Source: Jejuia rubra (lineage in GTDB: Bacteria > Bacteroidota > Bacteroidia > Flavobacteriales > Flavobacteriaceae). From it: a DNA stretch of 64,000 bases. Below the pieces are notes generated by a model that worked only from the letters and a program-made list of their open reading frames with translations, was not told the DNA's origin and searched no databases. Every line of letters starts with the position of its first letter. Within the stretch, counting starts at the first letter, position 1. Shown in pieces: positions 27,242-36,334 of this stretch. The DNA lies in assembly GCF_042684665.1 (NCBI RefSeq), contig NZ_JBHULY010000039.1, forward strand, positions 248,001 to 312,000. The letters are read 5' to 3'. Made by a program: the position numbers and the translations under genes.

Positions 27242-28051
27242 ATGAAAAAATTAAATATAGCCATCGGAATTGTAATTTCGACATTGATAATTTCATGCAG
27301 GCAAGAAAGTGATTCCTTAGTTAAGACTAAAGAAGACAGTCGTGCGATTGTTCAAAACAAATCTGATATATTTTACCAATATTCCATTTGGTTCGCTTTT
27401 GTTAACAAGGTTTTTGATGGCGATTTAAAAGTTTCAGAACTTAAAACCAAAGGTGATATAGGGTTAGGCTCTTTTGATTTTCTAGATGGCGAATTAGTAA
27501 TGCTGGACGGAGTTCCATACCGAATCAGGGAAAACGGAGAAATAACAGTGGGGCAAGATGAGGACGAAATTGTATATTCCGATGCTACCTTTTTCAATCA
27601 GGATGGTAGCTTTCAAGTAAAAGGACCAATAGATTATGCATCGTTCCAAAAAAGTCTAAATTCGGAAATGGAATCTGAGCATTATTTTTATGCCTACAGA
27701 GTACCCGTAAAATTGGATTATATTAAGCTTGGAGGTGTGCCAAAGGTTGAAAAACCATTTACCGATGGGCTTGATGTACTATTGCCTATTCGTCCAGTTT
27801 TTGAAGCTGAAAATATAAGTGGCACTTTGGTTGGTTTTTATTGTCCGGAATATATTGGTAATATTAATGCCTTTGGTCATCATTTTCATTTTATCTCTGA
27901 TGACCGTAAGTGGGGTGGCCATGTGATGGAATTTAAAACACAGCATGATATCGATGTTCCTTGGGATCAAAAAACAAGTTATGCATTCGACCTTCCCAAA
28001 AATGAAACGTTTGAAAACGTAAAACTTGATAGTGAGTTTCAGTATAATTAA
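27242..28051 (+). CDS. Acetolactate-decarboxylase-like lipoprotein
   Basis: 269 residues with a lipoprotein signal (LIISCRQ), followed by the full fold of alpha-acetolactate decarboxylase: YQYSIWFAFVNKVFDGDL, FDFLDGELVMLDG, ATFF and GNINAFGHHFHFI. The zinc-ligand pattern His-x-His-x10-His is intact (His214, His216, His227), as is the Glu in DGEL. The active-site Arg of the true enzymes, which lies three residues before the Pro of a VVPKQEKP-like block, appears as Gly (GGVPKVEKP). True BudA is a cytoplasmic enzyme of acetoin synthesis; this one is exported and lies in a PUL directly behind a GH67-like gene. It more likely acts on a sugar acid or lyase product, or is a binding protein. The exact role is unknown. 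Confidence 0.8.
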   Translation: MKKLNIAIGIVISTLIISCRQESDSLVKTKEDSRAIVQNKSDIFYQYSIWFAFVNKVFDGDLKVSELKTKGDIGLGSFDFLDGELVMLDGVPYRIRENGEITVGQDEDEIVYSDATFFNQDGSFQVKGPIDYASFQKSLNSEMESEHYFYAYRVPVKLDYIKLGGVPKVEKPFTDGLDVLLPIRPVFEAENISGTLVGFYCPEYIGNINAFGHHFHFISDDRKWGGHVMEFKTQHDIDVPWDQKTSYAFDLPKNETFENVKLDSEFQYN

Positions 28052-28167
28052 ACGATTTTTGATTTAATATAATTTTATTGGAAGATTATAGCTTTGCATT
28101 CTATTTTTCTTTTGGTATTGATAAACTTCAACGACCTGCTAATATGATTGGGGAATTTTTGTAAAAT

Positions 28168-28212
28168 CGAGATACATCAGGACAGTTTTGACCAAAAAAA
28201 GTAGGATATTGT
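28168..28212 (+). promoter_or_regulatory. Tandem repeat promoter of the GH78 operon (site G, weaker)
   Basis: CGAGATA (28168-28174), three bases, CAGGACA (28178-28184), 20 bases, GATATTGT (28205-28212), a weak -7 match that resembles site D. It lies 36 bases before the first GH78 gene. Confidence 0.4.
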
Positions 28213-28248
28213 TCTATTATATTCAGTATTAAAATTTATTCAAGATTA

Positions 28249-31044
28249 ATGAAGCGTCTGTCTCTATTTTTTAAAATCTCGTTGTTATTTGTTTTTTTGT
28301 TGACTGTATCTTGCGAAGAAGCACTAGTCTATCAGGCTAATAATTTAACTGTCTCTGAAGGATTTAAAAATCCAATAGGCTTTTACAATCCGAAACCTAC
28401 CTTTTCATGGCAATTACCGGTTTCAACAGATGTTGTGTCTCAATCGGGGTATCAAGTTGTTGTAGCTTCTTCGGAAGAATTACTGCCAAATAATCCTGAT
28501 TTATGGGATTCTGAAGAACAAGTAAGTTCACAGTCCAGCTTTGTAAAATACGAGGGAGCCGATTTGCAATCCCGTCAAAAAGTGTATTGGCAGGTTAGAT
28601 TTTGGAATCAAGATGGTATCCCATCAATATGGAGCGATATTAATTCCTTTGAATTGGGGTTACTGAAAAACTCTGACTGGAAAGCAAAATGGGCGGGTTT
28701 AGATACTGCAAAAGATAGCATAAAAGGGGTGAATAATTTTTTAATGCACAGGCCTCAATATTTGCGAAAAGGGTTCGATTTGCCATCAGATATAGCATCA
28801 GCAAGATTATACATCACCGCGAAAGGCGTTTTTGATGTGCATTTGAACGGAAAAGATGTTAGTGATGATGTGTTAACACCTGGCTGGACACCATATAACA
28901 AACGTTTTGAAACACTAACCTATGATGTAACCGATATGTTATCTTCAGGAAAAAACGCAATTGCTGTAGAATTGGCATCTGGTTGGCATTCAGGAAGAAT
29001 TACCAGAGGAACAGCTGTTTATGACTTTTTAGCATCTCCAAAAGTGTTATGTCAGTTAGAAATCACTTTAAAAGATGGTTCAAAAAAAACCATTATTTCT
29101 GATGAAACTTGGAAAGGCACAACAAATGGGCCAATACGATTAGCAGGTCTGTTCGATGGTGAAGTGTATGATGCAAATTTGGAAATGCCCAATTGGACAA
29201 TGAATACGTTTGATGATGCCTCTTGGGAAAATACAGAAATAGAACCCATAGCTGATAGTGTAACCTTAGAACCAAAACGTCATGAAACTGTAAAAACAAT
29301 GACAGTTATTGAGGATGCAGAAATTGTATCATTGACAACATCTTCTGTAATTTTCAATTTGAAACAAAATATGGTAGGTGTACCAAAGGTAAGTGTGCCC
29401 ATGAAAAAAGGCGATACGTTAAAGATTCGCTTTTCTGAAATGTTATTGTCTGATGGCACGTTTTATACAACAAATTACCGTTCAGCAAAATCAACAGATT
29501 ATTACATCGCATCAAAAGATGGCCTTATCGAGTACACACCAAAATTCACATTTCACGGATTTCAATATTTAGAATTGTCAGGATTTGATACCTCGGCAAC
29601 TCCAAATTCAACTTGGGTAAAAGGATTGGTGCAACATTCTAATTTTGAAAAAAATGGAACGTTTACATCATCACACGATAAATTAAATCAACTGCAAAAA
29701 AACATCACTTGGGGTTTAAGAGACAATCTTTTAGATATACCAACCGATTGCCCGCAACGTGATGAGCGTTTGGGTTGGACTGGTGATGCGCAAGTGATTT
29801 CGCCAACAGCCATGTTTAATTTCAAAGGGCATGCGTTTTGGACGGCATGGTTGCAAAGTATGCGCGAAACCCAATCTGAACACGATAATGGTTTAGTGCC
29901 ATTTGTGATTCCTGATATATTGCAGAGAAATAGTGCCAGTTCGGGTTGGGGCGATGCCTGTGTTATTATTCCTTGGGATATTTACAATATCACAGGAGAT
30001 ACATCAGTTTTGGAAGAGAATTATGATATGGGAAAAAAATGGGTTGGTTACTATCAATCTAAATCAAAAGACTTTATTCCCAATATTTACTCCTATACAG
30101 ATTGGTTACAGCCTTACCCATCAAAATCTGGAAAAGAAGGTAATAAAGGCGATACACCAAGATTATTTGTAAATACAGCATATTTTGCCCATTCGGCGCA
30201 CTTGGTTTCGAAAATGGCAGGTGTTCTTGGTAAAACTGAAGACGAAAAAAAATACAAAGACTTGTATAAAGAAATCGCTCTAGCTTTTGAAAACAAGTTT
30301 TTTGATAAAAACGGAAAGTTTAAAAACAAAAAACAAACCCAAACTAGCTATTTATTAGCCATATATTTTGATTTGCTACAACCAGAAACTAAAGCAAAAT
30401 CGCAACAACATTTATTGGAAGAAATTAAAAAAGCAGATAATCATTTAGGAACTGGTTTTTTAGGAACGCCAATATTACCGAAAGTTTTGGATGATATGGG
30501 AGAGGTAGATTTGATGTACGACATCTTGTTTAAGGAAACCTATCCATCGTGGTTTTACTCCATAAATCAAGGTGCTACCACCATGTGGGAGCGCTGGAAT
30601 AGTTATAGTAAGGCAGATGGGTATAACCCACTGCCCATGAATAGCCTTAATCATTATGCCTATGGGGCAATAGGCCAATGGATGTACGAACGGATTGCCG
30701 GTATAGCACCATTAGAACCAGGGTATAAAAAAATTAGAATTGCGCCTGTGCCAAATACTAAGTACTTAACTTCGGCTTCTGCTAGCGTAACTACACCTTA
30801 TGGTAAAGGGTCATCTTCTTGGAAAATAGATAATACTATGTTCAATTTAGATGTTGTTATTCCGTCAAATACGACGGCAGAAATTCATCTCCCAAAGACT
30901 TCAAAACAAGATGCGTTTGTAAATGGTGAAATCTTAGATGAATCTTCTAAGTTTGAATTAATAGAAAAAACCGATAATCATATTATAATCGCTGTAAATT
31001 CAGGGTCATATCAATTTCAAACTAAATTAAAATCCGATGAATAA
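28249..31044 (+). CDS. GH78 alpha-L-rhamnosidase (first of tandem pair)
   Basis: A 931-residue lipoprotein (signal ending TVSCEE). Layout is that of GH78: Ig-like N-domain (GFKNPIGFYNPKPTFSWQLP), sugar-binding jelly-roll with ITAKGVFDVHLNG, (alpha/alpha)6 barrel, and C-terminal beta-sandwich (PLEPGYKKIRIAP). The general acid Glu506 lies in CPQRDERLGWTGD and the general base Glu781 in TTMWERWNSY, both family signatures. GH78 enzymes hydrolyse alpha-L-rhamnosyl ends by inversion. It overlaps the next, similar gene by 8 bases, so the two are translationally coupled. Rhamnose is the main neutral sugar of ulvan, which suits this position in the locus. Confidence 0.95.
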   Translation: MKRLSLFFKISLLFVFLLTVSCEEALVYQANNLTVSEGFKNPIGFYNPKPTFSWQLPVSTDVVSQSGYQVVVASSEELLPNNPDLWDSEEQVSSQSSFVKYEGADLQSRQKVYWQVRFWNQDGIPSIWSDINSFELGLLKNSDWKAKWAGLDTAKDSIKGVNNFLMHRPQYLRKGFDLPSDIASARLYITAKGVFDVHLNGKDVSDDVLTPGWTPYNKRFETLTYDVTDMLSSGKNAIAVELASGWHSGRITRGTAVYDFLASPKVLCQLEITLKDGSKKTIISDETWKGTTNGPIRLAGLFDGEVYDANLEMPNWTMNTFDDASWENTEIEPIADSVTLEPKRHETVKTMTVIEDAEIVSLTTSSVIFNLKQNMVGVPKVSVPMKKGDTLKIRFSEMLLSDGTFYTTNYRSAKSTDYYIASKDGLIEYTPKFTFHGFQYLELSGFDTSATPNSTWVKGLVQHSNFEKNGTFTSSHDKLNQLQKNITWGLRDNLLDIPTDCPQRDERLGWTGDAQVISPTAMFNFKGHAFWTAWLQSMRETQSEHDNGLVPFVIPDILQRNSASSGWGDACVIIPWDIYNITGDTSVLEENYDMGKKWVGYYQSKSKDFIPNIYSYTDWLQPYPSKSGKEGNKGDTPRLFVNTAYFAHSAHLVSKMAGVLGKTEDEKKYKDLYKEIALAFENKFFDKNGKFKNKKQTQTSYLLAIYFDLLQPETKAKSQQHLLEEIKKADNHLGTGFLGTPILPKVLDDMGEVDLMYDILFKETYPSWFYSINQGATTMWERWNSYSKADGYNPLPMNSLNHYAYGAIGQWMYERIAGIAPLEPGYKKIRIAPVPNTKYLTSASASVTTPYGKGSSSWKIDNTMFNLDVVIPSNTTAEIHLPKTSKQDAFVNGEILDESSKFELIEKTDNHIIIAVNSGSYQFQTKLKSDE

Positions 31045-33787
31045 AAAAACAAATGTCAAGATTTATGTTTTAATCTTTTTTAGCTTAATTAGTTTAGGCT
31101 TCACCTCATGTGAAGAAAAGGTTTCATTATCAAGCGCAAAAGACTTAACCATTTCCGAAGGCTTTAAAAACCCGCTTGGGTTTTACGACGCATCTCCAAC
31201 ATTTTCATGGAAATTGCCAGTTTCAGATGGTGTTAAGCATCAGTCGGCATACCAAATTGTAGTAGCGACTAGTGAAGATTTGTTGCCCGATAATGCCGAT
31301 TTATGGGACTCGGGTAAGCAAATGACAGACCAGTCCGTTTGGGTAAAATACCAAGGAAAACCCTTAAAGTCTCGTCAAAAAGTGTTTTGGCAGGTAAAAT
31401 ATTGGAATCAGGATGAAGATGCTTCAGCGTGGAGTTCAATAAACCATTTTGAATTAGGATTACTGAATAACAGTGATTGGAAAGCAAAGTGGATTGGTTT
31501 AGATACTAAAAAAGAAAAAATATTAGGAAGTCAAGATAATATTATTCATCGGCCACAATATTTAAGAAAAGGTTTTGAGCTATCTAACGATGTGGAATCT
31601 GCAAGATTATATATTACAGCAAAAGGTGTTTTTGATGTTGCAATTAATGGCGAAGATGTAAGTGACGATGTAATGCCTCCAGGATACACACCTTACAAAG
31701 AACGCATAGAAACCATTACTTATGATGTTGGCGATTTAATTGAATCAGGTCAGAATACTATTGGAGTAGAATTAGCTTCAGGTTGGCATTCAAGTAGATT
31801 AGGATGGAAAAAAGAATTGTGGGTTGATACAGAAACGCCTAAAATATTATGTCAGTTAGAATTAACCATGAAAGATGGTTCTAAAGAAGTAATTGTATCT
31901 GATGAAAGCTGGAAAGCTACAACCAATGGGCCAATAAGACTTTCAGAAATTTATGATGGCGAAACTTACGATGCTAATTTAGAAATGCCCAATTGGACAA
32001 CCAATAACTTTAGTGATAAAAATTGGGAAACGGTTAATACATTTCCTGTAACAGATGCTATTCGTTTAGAGCCAAAAAGACACACTACCGTAAAATCTAA
32101 AATTGAATTAAAAGCGAAGGAAGTTGTAGAAAAAGATGGTGCTTTAATTTTCGATTTTCAGCAAAATATGGTTGGTGTACCATTACTTAAAGTACCAATG
32201 AAAAAGGGGGAGACACTTAAAATTCGTTTCGCTGAAAAGTTGTCTCCAGATGGTTCGTTTTATACAAAAAACTATAGAACAGCTTTGTCTACAAACTATT
32301 ATACAGCATCAAAAGATGGTGTTATAGAGTGGATGCCAAAATTTACATTTCACGGATTTCAGTATGTGGAATTAAGTGGGTTTGATACCTCAAAAACCCC
32401 ATCAACTGATTGGGTAACAGGTTTGGTGCAGTATTCAGATTTTGAAGAAAATGGAACATTTACATCCTCTCACGAAAAGTTAAATCAATTACAAAGTAAT
32501 ATTGTTTGGGGCTTAAGAGGAAACTTTTTTGATATTCCAACCGATTGCCCACAGCGTGATGAGCGTATGGGTTGGACTGCAGATGCACAGGTATTTGGAC
32601 CAACCTCTATATTTAATGCCGATGTGCATAAGTTTTGGGCAAGTTGGTTACAAAGTGTTCGAGAATCCCAATATGAAAATGGCGGTATTCCTTGGGTAGT
32701 ACCAGATGTGCTTTTTAACAATAAAGTAAGTGCAGGATGGGGAGATGCCTGTGCCATAATCCCTTGGGATATATACAACAGAACTGGGGATAAAAGAATT
32801 CTTGAAGAAAACTTTGAAACCATGAAGGGCTGGGTAGCATACCATGAGGCTACTACCAAAAATTATATTTCTTCTATGGGATTTTTTGCAGACTGGTTGC
32901 AACCACTGCCTAAAAACGGCGATAATAGAGGAGATACATCTAAAAGCTTAATTGGAACAGCATTTTTTGCACATTCAGCCAAATTAACGGCAAAAACTGC
33001 AGAGGTATTAGGTAAAAAAGATGAACAAGCGAAATATGAGGCTTTATTTAAAACTGTTGCAAATGCTTTTGAAAATGAGTTTTTTGATGAATCGGGGAAA
33101 GTAAAAGGCGTTGAAGAAACACAAACCTCATATCTATTAGCATTGGCTTATGATTTATTGTCTGAAGATAAAAGAGAAAATGCTAAAATGTATTTATTAC
33201 AAAAAATTGAGGAAGCCGATAATCACTTACGAACAGGCTTTTTAGGTACACCACTATTATCACGAGTTCTGGACGAAATGGGGGATACAGATTTAATATA
33301 TAAACTATTATTTAATGAAACCTATCCATCGTGGTTCTATTCTATTAATCAAGGAGCCACAACTATTTGGGAACGTTGGAACAGCTATAGCAAGGCAGAA
33401 GGATTTAATCCGCAAAAAATGAATAGTTTAAACCACTATGCTTATGGCGCAGTGGGCGAATGGATGTACGAAAGAATTGGGGCGATTGCACCATTAGAGG
33501 CGGGTTATAAAGCCATTCGTATTGCTCCAGAACCTAAAAGTCCATTAACTTCAGCATCAGCTGAATTAAATACGCCGTATGGAAAAGTGGCTTCTTCATG
33601 GGAAATTAAGGATGGTACTTTTACTATAAATATCACTATTCCACCAAATACAACAGCAAAAGTTATACTACCAGGAACTGCAGAATCGATTGAAGATACA
33701 AATGATATAAAATCGATGAGCTCAGACACTGGCGATACAGAATTATTGGTGCAACCAGGAACCTACACGTTTAATTCTAAATTATAA
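31037..33787 (+). CDS. GH78 alpha-L-rhamnosidase (second of tandem pair)
   Basis: A 916-residue lipoprotein (signal ending FTSCEE), collinear with and clearly similar to the preceding GH78 along the whole length, which points to a tandem duplication. Catalytic residues are kept: Glu509 in CPQRDERMGWTAD and Glu779 in TTIWERWNSY. One visible difference is GWTAD against GWTGD, and the N-terminal loops differ, so the two may prefer different aglycons or sulfation states. Its stop overlaps the GH43 start by one base (TAATG), again a sign of coupled translation. Confidence 0.95.
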   Translation: MNKKTNVKIYVLIFFSLISLGFTSCEEKVSLSSAKDLTISEGFKNPLGFYDASPTFSWKLPVSDGVKHQSAYQIVVATSEDLLPDNADLWDSGKQMTDQSVWVKYQGKPLKSRQKVFWQVKYWNQDEDASAWSSINHFELGLLNNSDWKAKWIGLDTKKEKILGSQDNIIHRPQYLRKGFELSNDVESARLYITAKGVFDVAINGEDVSDDVMPPGYTPYKERIETITYDVGDLIESGQNTIGVELASGWHSSRLGWKKELWVDTETPKILCQLELTMKDGSKEVIVSDESWKATTNGPIRLSEIYDGETYDANLEMPNWTTNNFSDKNWETVNTFPVTDAIRLEPKRHTTVKSKIELKAKEVVEKDGALIFDFQQNMVGVPLLKVPMKKGETLKIRFAEKLSPDGSFYTKNYRTALSTNYYTASKDGVIEWMPKFTFHGFQYVELSGFDTSKTPSTDWVTGLVQYSDFEENGTFTSSHEKLNQLQSNIVWGLRGNFFDIPTDCPQRDERMGWTADAQVFGPTSIFNADVHKFWASWLQSVRESQYENGGIPWVVPDVLFNNKVSAGWGDACAIIPWDIYNRTGDKRILEENFETMKGWVAYHEATTKNYISSMGFFADWLQPLPKNGDNRGDTSKSLIGTAFFAHSAKLTAKTAEVLGKKDEQAKYEALFKTVANAFENEFFDESGKVKGVEETQTSYLLALAYDLLSEDKRENAKMYLLQKIEEADNHLRTGFLGTPLLSRVLDEMGDTDLIYKLLFNETYPSWFYSINQGATTIWERWNSYSKAEGFNPQKMNSLNHYAYGAVGEWMYERIGAIAPLEAGYKAIRIAPEPKSPLTSASAELNTPYGKVASSWEIKDGTFTINITIPPNTTAKVILPGTAESIEDTNDIKSMSSDTGDTELLVQPGTYTFNSKL

Positions 33788-34770
33788 TGAAACAAGGATT
33801 TCAAATAGTTGTTGTTTTGATATTTGGTTTATCCTTAATAAGCTGTAAAAATGAAAAAAAAGAACAAGAAGCTAATCCAGCTGATAAAGTAAAAGTAGAG
33901 CCCTCTGTACAAAATGAAGGTAATAATCCTGTAATTCGCCATATTCGAACTGCTGACCCTTCGGCTCATATCTGGAACGATGGTAAAGTGTGGATGTACA
34001 CCTCTCGTGATATGGAGGACGCAACATTTTACGATTCTATGGATGGGTATCGTGCGTTTTCATCAACAGATATGGTAAATTGGATAGACCATGGCGAAGT
34101 ATTACATTCCAGAGATATTCCTTGGGGTGCAAAAGGCTGGATGTGGGCACCAACTGCGATTTATAAGAATGATAAATACTATTTGCTCTACCCACATTCT
34201 GTAAAAGGCTCAAAAGACGATATGCGATGCGGTGTTGCCGTTAGTGATGTTCCAGAAGGTCCATTTAAAGATTTAGGTTGGATTGAAGGTGTTGAGGGCC
34301 AATGGCTAGACCCTTGTGTGTTTGAAGATGATGATGGAAAAGTGTATTTATACTGGGGCGTAAAAGTGCCTAAAATTGCACGTTTAAAAGACAATCTTTT
34401 AGAGTTAGCAGAAACACCAAGAACCATTGAATATGGAAGCGATAACTTTTTTGAAGCCAGTTACATGCACAAACGCAATGGTATCTATTATTTTTCTTAT
34501 AATGCAGGTTTAGGTGGTTTTTACGGAATGGCTAACAATCCGTATGGGCCATTTGAGTACAAAGGTGCTATCAATCCAAAGCAAAGACAAGACCATCATT
34601 CTATCGTAAATTACAAAGGGCAAGATTATTTTTTTTACCACTGGCAAAATTGGAAAGGCGGTTCAAAGTTTAGTAGAAACACTTGTGTAGAATATTTGTA
34701 TTACAATGAAGATGGTACGATACAAGAGATTGTTGCTACAACGGAAGGCGTGCAAAAGATAAATCAATAA
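33787..34770 (+). CDS. GH43-family glycosidase (beta-xylosidase/arabinofuranosidase type)
   Basis: A 327-residue lipoprotein (signal ending LISCKN) with a single five-bladed propeller. The three GH43 carboxylates are visible: base Asp57 in TADPSAHIW, pKa-modulating Asp175 in WLDPCVFEDDDG and acid Glu223 in FFEASYMHKRNG. The family covers xylosidases, arabinofuranosidases and some galactosidases; xylose removal is the likely job in this setting. It is the third gene of the GH78 operon, one-base overlap upstream and 25 bases to the sulfatase downstream. Confidence 0.9.
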   Translation: MKQGFQIVVVLIFGLSLISCKNEKKEQEANPADKVKVEPSVQNEGNNPVIRHIRTADPSAHIWNDGKVWMYTSRDMEDATFYDSMDGYRAFSSTDMVNWIDHGEVLHSRDIPWGAKGWMWAPTAIYKNDKYYLLYPHSVKGSKDDMRCGVAVSDVPEGPFKDLGWIEGVEGQWLDPCVFEDDDGKVYLYWGVKVPKIARLKDNLLELAETPRTIEYGSDNFFEASYMHKRNGIYYFSYNAGLGGFYGMANNPYGPFEYKGAINPKQRQDHHSIVNYKGQDYFFYHWQNWKGGSKFSRNTCVEYLYYNEDGTIQEIVATTEGVQKINQ

Positions 34771-34795
34771 ACAAACAGACAATTCAATCATAAAA

Positions 34796-36325
34796 ATGAA
34801 AATTAAATTATTTTCAGTAGTTTTTTTAGTACTAGTATTTTCTTTATCGAGTTGTAAAAAAGAAGTAAAGCAAAACGAAGACAAAACTTCAGTAGAAACC
34901 AAGCAAAAGAAACCAAACATTGTTTACATTCTTACAGACCAATGGCGAGGTTCAGCTTTAGGTTATGCGGGTAATTCCGATGTTAAAACGCCTAATTTAG
35001 ACGCTTTTGCGAAAGAAGCTATTAATTTTACAAATGCCGTTTCTGTATTGCCGGTGTGTACACCGCATAGAGCATCATTGCTTACTGGAAAGTTTCCAAC
35101 TACAACGGGAATGTTTCTAAACGATTTGTATTTACCGAGTGAAGAATTGTGTATGGCTGAAATCTTCAAAAAGGAGGGCTATAATACAGCCTATTGGGGC
35201 AAGTGGCATTTGGACGGTCATGGCAGGTCAACTTTCATTCCGAAAGAAAGACGTCAAGGCTTTGATTATTGGAAAGCTTTGGAGTGTTCGCATAATTACA
35301 CTAAAATGCCTTACTATGATAATGACAATACAGAATTAAAATACTGGAAAGAGTATTCGCCGTTTGCAATTGTAAAGGACGCTAACAATTATATTAGTGA
35401 ACATGCTAATGATGAACAACCGTTTTTAGCTTTTATTTCTATTGCAACGCCACATTATCCGCATAATTCTGCTCCTAAGAAATATAAGGATATGTATCCT
35501 CCTGAGTTATTAACACTAGGTCCAAATATTCCAAAGGAATTTGAGGAACGGTGTCGCAAAGAATTACAAGGCTATTATGCGCATGCTACCGCAACAGATG
35601 AAGCTATTGGAGCTATTTTGGATAAGCTGAAAGAGCTTGAATTAATAGATAATACCATAGTCGTATTTTCAGCCGACCATGGAGAAATGATGGGGGCGCA
35701 CGGTGTGAAACCATTCGTAAAGCAATTGGCTTGGGACGAAGCGATTAGAGTACCTTTTTTAATCCGTTATCCTTCTATTGGGGAACATAAAGGAAGTACA
35801 GTAAATGCACCTCTAACCACACCGGATATTTTACCATCTTTATTGGGGCTGACCGATATTGAAATACCTGAAGACATAGAGGGCGAAAATTTGGAACAGC
35901 TCATAAAAAATCCTAATCCAAATATTGACAGAGTCGCTTTAGTTATGAATCCAGCACCTTTTGGCGCTAATTTCAAAGATGAACCTTATCGCGCCATTAA
36001 AACCAAACAATATACGTATGCTAGAACTCCAAGTGGACCAAGTATGTTTTATGATAATATTGCGGATCCTTTTCAACAAAACAACTTAATAGGAAAAGCT
36101 GAATTAAGTGATATTCAAATCGATTTAGATAACAAATTAAATAAAGCCTTAACTCAAATTAATGACGAGTTTGGAACACGCGACTTCTATTTGAAAAAGT
36201 ATAATTATATATTAGACGAAAAGAAAAAAGCGATACCACATTGGGGCTTTAATGAAGGCGAAGGAGCGCTTAAAAATGTAGGAACTACAAAAATGGTGCA
36301 ATCACCAAAACCAATCTCTAATTAA
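34796..36325 (+). CDS. S1-family sulfatase (CTPHR type)
   Basis: A 509-residue lipoprotein (signal ending LSSCKK). It has the sulfatase N-terminal metal-site block (IVYILTDQW), the formylglycine motif C-x-P-x-R at Cys88 (CTPHRASLLTG), GKWHLDG, and the second metal block SADHGEMMGAHG. Cys88 must be converted to formylglycine by a maturase not present in this window. It removes sulfate esters, probably in the periplasm. By sequence feel it is closer to the S1_8/S1_16-type enzymes of ulvan and fucan loci than to iduronate sulfatases, but subfamily needs a database search. Confidence 0.9.
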   Translation: MKIKLFSVVFLVLVFSLSSCKKEVKQNEDKTSVETKQKKPNIVYILTDQWRGSALGYAGNSDVKTPNLDAFAKEAINFTNAVSVLPVCTPHRASLLTGKFPTTTGMFLNDLYLPSEELCMAEIFKKEGYNTAYWGKWHLDGHGRSTFIPKERRQGFDYWKALECSHNYTKMPYYDNDNTELKYWKEYSPFAIVKDANNYISEHANDEQPFLAFISIATPHYPHNSAPKKYKDMYPPELLTLGPNIPKEFEERCRKELQGYYAHATATDEAIGAILDKLKELELIDNTIVVFSADHGEMMGAHGVKPFVKQLAWDEAIRVPFLIRYPSIGEHKGSTVNAPLTTPDILPSLLGLTDIEIPEDIEGENLEQLIKNPNPNIDRVALVMNPAPFGANFKDEPYRAIKTKQYTYARTPSGPSMFYDNIADPFQQNNLIGKAELSDIQIDLDNKLNKALTQINDEFGTRDFYLKKYNYILDEKKKAIPHWGFNEGEGALKNVGTTKMVQSPKPISN

Positions 36326-36334
36326 AATTAAATT

